A DNA stretch of 64,000 nt from Certhia americana (lineage: Eukaryota > Chordata > Aves > Passeriformes > Certhiidae). The notes beneath the pieces were generated by a model. It saw only the letters and a list, made by a program, of their open reading frames with translations, did not search any database and was not told where the DNA came from. Both the position numbers and the translations under genes were made by a program. This document shows positions 58,562-64,000 of the stretch, piece after piece; within the stretch, counting starts at the first letter, position 1; each line of letters begins with the position of its first letter. The stretch is taken from the NCBI GenBank assembly GCA_018697195.1, contig CM031864.1, positions 16,318,263-16,382,262 of the forward strand, written 5' to 3'.

Positions 58562-61420
58562 CTACAACAAAAAGCAGAGAAGTGATTAGTTTTTACTTTT
58601 GCCATTTGTATTCACGAAACCAGCAAGTATAACTTACCAAGAGGCACTGGACACTTGCTTCACTTGCAACTCTCCCAAAAGCCTGGCAGAAATGGTTTTA
58701 ACTGTGGTGACTAATACTTTGGATACCCAAATCTGACTTGTGTCACAGTTCAATTTAACCTATAAATTGTGGAATAACAAATTTCAAATTGACAGAGGCC
58801 TAAAAGTGTGAAAGTGATAAGAAACATCTACTGCAAATTCTACATATGACCAGCAATACTTGAACAAATCACCATCAATTTCTGGTCTTCCTTTTTATGC
58901 TTTGATTAAATATAAGCAAAAAAAAAAAAAAAAGCAAAAAACTGAGCCACAGACAAAAACTGAAACCTTCAGTTAAACTTGAAATACATCTACCTTAAAA
59001 TGCACCAAGAAATAAGGCAGAGGCACAGAGCACTGTCTAACGAGCTGAGGGAATAGCTGCTTGAGATGCACAAAAATTTAAATTTATTCAAGAGTTACTC
59101 AAGCTAGAAATTTAAACCTTGAACTGCATGAGCTCCTTCAGCACTGCCCAAAAACACTGGAGCCATGTGGAGCCATGGTGCCCATGGCAAGCAGCTGTAC
59201 TTTGAACAATCACTCTTAAGAGGTGCACTCAAGTAGCTCACAACCAGCAAGGATGAAGGTACTGAACTTCCTGGGCTGCAGATCACTCACAGGTCCATGC
59301 AAGCACCAACAGGATGGAAGCTCCAGCAACACAACCAGTTATAAATGCAGAACAAAACACCACAACCTGACAGATAAAAGCTATTCTTTATCCAAAAGGA
59401 ACTCTCCATTACAAAATTGCTACGTTTTCAACATTTCTGATCTGGACTGGACAACCCAGTGGAGCACTTGGATCCATTTCTCATATCAAGTTCCACCCCC
59501 TGCAGCCTCAGTAAACTTCCTTCCCCAGGCATTGCTGCTGCCATGTGGGCCTCATTGCCATGAGCCCCAGGGGCTGATCCGTGCTGCTCTGAGGCTCGAG
59601 AGCCCCCAGCTCCTTACTGGCTCCCCACAGGCTATCCTACCAACAGGGAATCTGCCCCAGCTGACCCACAACAAACCGTGCCATCCCACACTTTCCACAG
59701 GCTCACAGTAAGTCAAGGATCATGTACCAATGCAGGTGATTCCCTGGCTGCAGGAATGATTAAAGATTCAATGTAATCCAAAGCCTGAGTGCTCCCTGCA
59801 ACTGCCACCAAGTTTGTGTTTGGAGAATTTTAGAGCAGCAAAATGGACAGACAAAAATATTACCATAGGTGAACTTAAATTAATATGCTCATTTGAATGC
59901 ACTGGTCCATTGCATTCAAGAACCCAACTCCTAATACAGAAGAAAATTAACTCAAGTTTACACTGAATGTAGCCAATTACTCCACATTCATTTTGGGTAG
60001 TGGGAGATCCTGCTTTGGTCCTCATTGTATGCAGTTAGAATAGAGCTTACCACTGTTTGCACAGACCTCATCCAAGTTTTACAGTAACACTGAATTTTCT
60101 TTCAAGAAGAAAGACACAGCAAACTAAAAACAAACCAAAAAGACCAAAAAAGTCAAGTTTTACCTTTTTGTGTCCTTTTCTCTGAAGAAGCCTGTGAAGC
60201 CATGTAAATAGCTGCAGCTGCTACAGAGATAGGGCTTCTCCCAGGAACCAAATCTAATTCCACAGCTTTACGGGCAATATGTGTTGCTGCCATTTGTACT
60301 TGTTTGGGAAGACCCAGATTTGAACAGAATCGTGACATGAAGTCTCCAGTTGTAATCAAATCAACACTGGTTTCCAGAGCTTTCAAAATAAGTTTAAAAC
60401 ACCGACCTATTTCTTTCTTCGAAATCCTGGACACTGCACATATTTCTGAAAAAAGAGTAGAAATTAAATCAGGTTTCATAGCATTTGCTCCCCCCAAAAT
60501 AATATATTGAGAATCAAATTTGATTAAGACCCACAAAGAAGGACAATGTCCTGAAGGCCACCATCAATAAATAAGCTCTATTTGTAACACTTCAGTCAAT
60601 GCACATTTATCATAAGGCACTAATTAATACAGTTCACTTAGGGAAATTTGGTACCCGATGCTAGAGAGTTGCATCTTTGTTAGGGAAAAATGGCACAAGT
60701 TTACTACAGAACTGCTGGTTCAAATTCAGTTACAACAGTCTCCACCATCCTCTGATAAAAGCAATGCCTTTTAAGTTTCATCAACACTCAAAATAACTTT
60801 CAAATGCTAAAACCCCCATGCCCAAGAGCCTACTCCACAAACACAACAAATTCCCATAGGCCCTTTCACCCTCCCCTCAAAGGTGAGCTTCAGCTGAGAA
60901 CAACCCATTTGAGAAAGTCCAGGAATAAGGAAAACCAACCTCCTACAGTGACAGTAACTAAACCTTTCCTTCATGGTAAAATTGAATCTGTATCACTGAA
61001 AACTTACCTTTAAATGTTCTTGGAACACCCTCCTGCCTACAGGCTATGTAGAGACAAGCAGAAGCAATAGCATCATTACTTCTCCCCTTCAGGCTCTTTT
61101 GCTCATACACTTGCTTGAATAAATTATTTGTTCGATCCTTCAACGCAAGAAGATGAAATTTAATTAACTCTAGGCCATTTAATTAGCAGCAATATCAAAA
61201 ATTCATGTGCTCATTATATTATGCTAACTAAGTCAATGCCAGAACAATTTAAAGAAGGGAGACATGAACTTACAACTATATTTCTAGGGAGGTTGATTCT
61301 GTCTGCCATGTTGGTAATTTCTTTAAAAGCATTCATCATTGCACGATCAGAGCTGCTCATAGTTCTGCGATTTTGGTACTTTGAATTCCCAAATTCATCA
61401 AAACTTGCTGCACCTGTGCC
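58428..61420 (-). CDS. GTF2B: Transcription factor IIB, coding exons 4-7, 5' part outside window
   Basis: TFIIB binds TBP and the BRE elements at core promoters and recruits RNA polymerase II with TFIIF, setting the start site; it acts in the nucleus. The four exons join to 231 codons including stop, equal to human residues 87-316, so the full protein should be 316 residues. They cover the end of the linker and both cyclin-fold repeats (about 124-200 and 218-294). The N-terminal zinc ribbon and B-reader come from exons beyond 64000. Only a few residues differ from human, for example Asn for Thr in EITNMADR, Ser for Ala in KGRSND, Gly for Cys in SNLGLPKQ, Ser for Ala in QASSEK and Ala for Thr in FPADFKF. 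The gene is convergent with PKN2, as in human. Confidence 0.97.
58562..60163 (-). other. GTF2B intron 6, nothing recognised
   Basis: 1.6 kb with an A-run at 58919-58933 on the plus strand. A 162-codon open frame at 59223-59711 (plus) has no recognisable features and is GC-richer in 59490-59700. Confidence 0.82.
60164..60445 (-). CDS. GTF2B: GTF2B exon 6 (cyclin repeats)
   Basis: Acceptor CTCTTTTTTCAG, donor GTAAAA; phase 1 in and out. It encodes [20 protein letters not shown] through [17 protein letters not shown] to [20 protein letters not shown], spanning the end of cyclin repeat 1, the inter-repeat linker and most of repeat 2. Confidence 0.97.
60446..61007 (-). other. GTF2B intron 5, nothing recognised
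   Basis: 562 bases without recognised elements. Confidence 0.87.
61008..61137 (-). CDS. GTF2B: GTF2B exon 5 (cyclin repeat 1)
   Basis: Acceptor GCGTTGAAG with a poor pyrimidine tract, donor GTAAGT; phase 0 in, phase 1 out. It encodes [20 protein letters not shown] then [20 protein letters not shown] and TFK. Confidence 0.97.
61274..61420 (-). CDS. GTF2B: GTF2B exon 4 (linker to cyclin repeat 1)
   Basis: Acceptor TTTTTCTTTTCAG, donor GTAAGT; phase 0 in and out, 49 codons. It encodes [20 protein letters not shown] and [20 protein letters not shown] then RINLPRNIV. Confidence 0.97.
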
Positions 61421-64000
61421 CTGAAAAGAAAAATTTGTATCATCAATACTACAAGCAACTTGCCACTCGCTTCAAGAGCAAACATCTTCCAGATTTCTAC
61501 ATTTTAATTCAAGGCATCAGTTCCAAAAGTTGTACAAATAAACATCACTGGAAATAACTCATTCAATGGAGCATTGTTCCACACAACAGGTTCTACACTT
61601 TGCACCGGTCTCAAATCATGAATTGCTTCCCAGAGACCACAGATTACAAGGGGTGTTTTCTTCCCTCATGTAACAATAGTTACAGAGTCAAAAAGGGAAA
61701 GATAATACAGCCAATGTGTGCATCTCAATACTCCTGCCACCTGTGCTGAGGTCCAGGATGATATTCTATGCAACTCTTGTGTGTCCTTTGGGTTGCATCT
61801 GTGGCAGACAGGTGAGTCAGAAAAACAATTTTATGGTCAGCTGGAGACCAGCTGTTACAATGATAACCATCATAGTGAAGGCATGGGCAAAGAGAACACA
61901 CAAATCAATGAGCCATTCAAACCCAACTTGATACTGTGTGCCTGTTAGAGGCTGCAAGCCTTAATCAGAAAATGGAAATACCCATATATTTTGACTTTAT
62001 GGGAAAATTATAGGCCTCTTAAAAGAGAAGCTTGAGGTATTCAGAGAATTAAGAGCCTCAAACTCAACCTGGAAACTTCAAAACAAGTTTCCAGGGTACA
62101 ACTTTGCTTGTACCTTACAACTGGTGAGTGCAAATTGCATACTTCTAGTAAATATGCAAATCTACCCAACCCAAGAGGGTCTAAAAAGTTTACAGCTTCC
62201 AATTTGCCAGCAGTCCAAAACAAGTCTTAACCAAATAATGCCATGTCAGATTAGTGATAACTGATGACAACAATATGTCTTGTAAGCTCAGAAGAGCAAT
62301 GTCTAATTTATATTGTCTGCAAACGTGTTTGGTGTCACAGGATGCAAGGGGCCCCAAGTTCTTCCAAGTGGAAACCACTTGTTCCTCAGTTCCATCATGT
62401 GTAGAAACCTGGATTTCCTGAATCTGCAAGCATTTATTATTTGCTGGTACTTTCAAACAATTTATCTGGGATGGGGCATCCAAACCTTCACCACAGACAG
62501 ATTTGGTGATTTAAACACGCCACCACAGACACTGGCTACGACACTGTCATTTTACCAAAACCAGTTAACAAAGCAGGTCTTGACCTATGGCTCACATAAC
62601 CTGGCTAAGCACTTGCACACAGTTCTCAAACTGAACACCCAGCAATGGATAAATATGTCCAAAGTTGGGATAAACTTTGTACAAAGTGGGATAAACACAT
62701 AGTGAACAAAGGATAGAACATGCCCTGGCATCACCTTTCTCTAAGCTGCCCAGTTTCTTCATTCCTGACCCAAGTTCTTGGGAATTGCCCTTCTATTTTA
62801 ACACAGGCTCTAACTCTATAATCTCTCTGAGGTGCACTTAATACATGTTCTCTGACTGACAGTAACAACACTTGCTTTTGACCATTCCCCTTCCCAGGCT
62901 CAAGGCCTCAGTGACACGCCATTTCCAGCAGCCTTAGGGTCCCTCCCTGCTGAGACACCATCTGTGGTGCTCACACACCTTGAGTCACTATGGCAACTGA
63001 GGACTTTGGCACAGAACCCTCCTCACAAAACCCCTAACTCCTTCAACATGTCTCTACAACGGACTCCAGAACCACTCCTGATTTTTTCCTACTACTCCAA
63101 ACATCCTTTAACACAAAATAACTCAGACACAATCCTGGCACTAACACAGTAGAGGGCTGTTCCAAAGACTATCCTGGCTGGAGGAACACCTCCAACTATT
63201 CAAAGGTTCCTAGTAAGGTGTAAAGATAAACAAAGAGCAAGAAAAAAGCACAACAAACTTCAGGCCACAAAGAGCAATACTAGGCCTTCCATTCAAAAAT
63301 TCATGCCAGAACTTCCCTTGGCCCAAGGTATACAGGAGTCTCAGGTCAAAAGGCTCCTTGCTGGCCATCAGTAACACCCCTGTTCCCTGCAGTGTGTTAC
63401 ATTTGTGTTTATCATGGCCTCCTAGACCAGTGCTATGCACAAATGCTTACTAGAACTGCATGAGCTCAAACTCTTGTAGATGCCAGAAGAGTGAACACAA
63501 ACAACAGCAATTCCCCAGGTCCTTCTCTAGTCAGGGCTTCATATCATACTCTGTGGACTCTTCATTCTCTACCAGGAAATATTGCCTTGTCCTGGAGCCA
63601 GCAAGGATTCCACTTCACCACAGGGATTTTCTCTGGTCCACTGGTTAAGGAGAACCAAAAAAAATGAAAAAAGAAAAAACAAACAAACAAAAAAGGCCCA
63701 CATCTATTAGGTGCTGTGGAGTGAAACTAGACCAAGATTTTACCCTGCTGATGTGAGAAGCATGCCCAAGATACAACTCACAATGATAAAAGGGGTGGAA
63801 AACACTCTTCCCACCTCAATTGCTTACATAAACCACAGAAGTTCTCCCTGCATTTGTTATTTAAATGCACCATCTGCTTTCCTTCTGAAGCTTTGAGGGA
63901 CAATGCCTTGTTGATTTCAGCCCCTGACAACCATGATAGGGAGTCCCTTTCCCTCCATGCAGAAATACAAGCCACAGAGTTTTAACTGAAATGAAACTGA
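61421..64000 (-). other. GTF2B intron 3 (incomplete), nothing recognised
   Basis: No match to the exon 3 product (human ...SDGDLSTMIGK) is found up to the window end, so exons 1-3 lie further right. An A-rich stretch lies at 63657-63692. Confidence 0.82.

Noticed and set aside
59223..59711. 162-codon open frame in GTF2B intron 6
   Set aside because: Low-complexity Pro/Gln/Ser-rich translation of locally GC-rich intron, with no recognised domain.

Overview
This is a vertebrate nuclear locus, almost certainly from a bird and probably a songbird. The evidence is GT-AG introns separating exons whose translations match amniote PKN2 and GTF2B nearly residue for residue, a low density of interspersed repeats, and one short element (about 43782-43928) that looks like a tRNA-Ile-derived SINE with a CR1 LINE tail, a type I associate with passerines (TguSINE1-like). 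No prokaryotic, viral or CRISPR-type system is present, and I found no undescribed multi-gene system.

Layout. 1-19940 is the end of PKN2 intron 1; coding exon 1 lies to the left of the window. PKN2 coding exons 2-22 (21 exons, plus strand) run from 19941 to the TAA at 53573-53575. They sum to 2910 nt, or 969 residues plus stop, against about 968 for the same exons in human PKN2, and every exon phase joins correctly. The 3' UTR follows. About 2-3 kb of gene-free sequence separates it from GTF2B, which runs convergently on the minus strand. GTF2B coding exons 7, 6, 5 and 4 occupy 58428-61420 (230 residues plus stop); with the 86 residues encoded upstream in human this gives the usual 316. GTF2B exons 1-3 lie beyond 64000. 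PKN2 next to GTF2B is also the human arrangement at 1p22.

Intron 2 (20242-33104) is the most unusual part. It holds a 2.4-kb CT-rich array of TCTCTGTC-like units (26530-28905), then 1.9 kb of sequence containing a broken copy of exon 3, a 778-base run of N (30799-31576), the end of the CT array again, and then the same 1.9 kb a second time with the intact exon 3 (33105-33256). The two copies differ almost only by single-base indels, many in homopolymers, so the first copy is best explained as uncorrected long-read sequence placed beside a gap (a false duplication), not a real gene duplication.

The two genes have no shared pathway. PKN2 is a Rho/Rac-regulated AGC kinase (three HR1 coiled coils, C2-like domain, kinase domain, PIF tail); GTF2B encodes TFIIB, a core RNA polymerase II initiation factor. 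Points worth a second look include a GC-AG intron after exon 12, a very weak donor after exon 7, both caspase sites of PKN2 sitting on exon junctions, and the periodic blocks inside the CT array.
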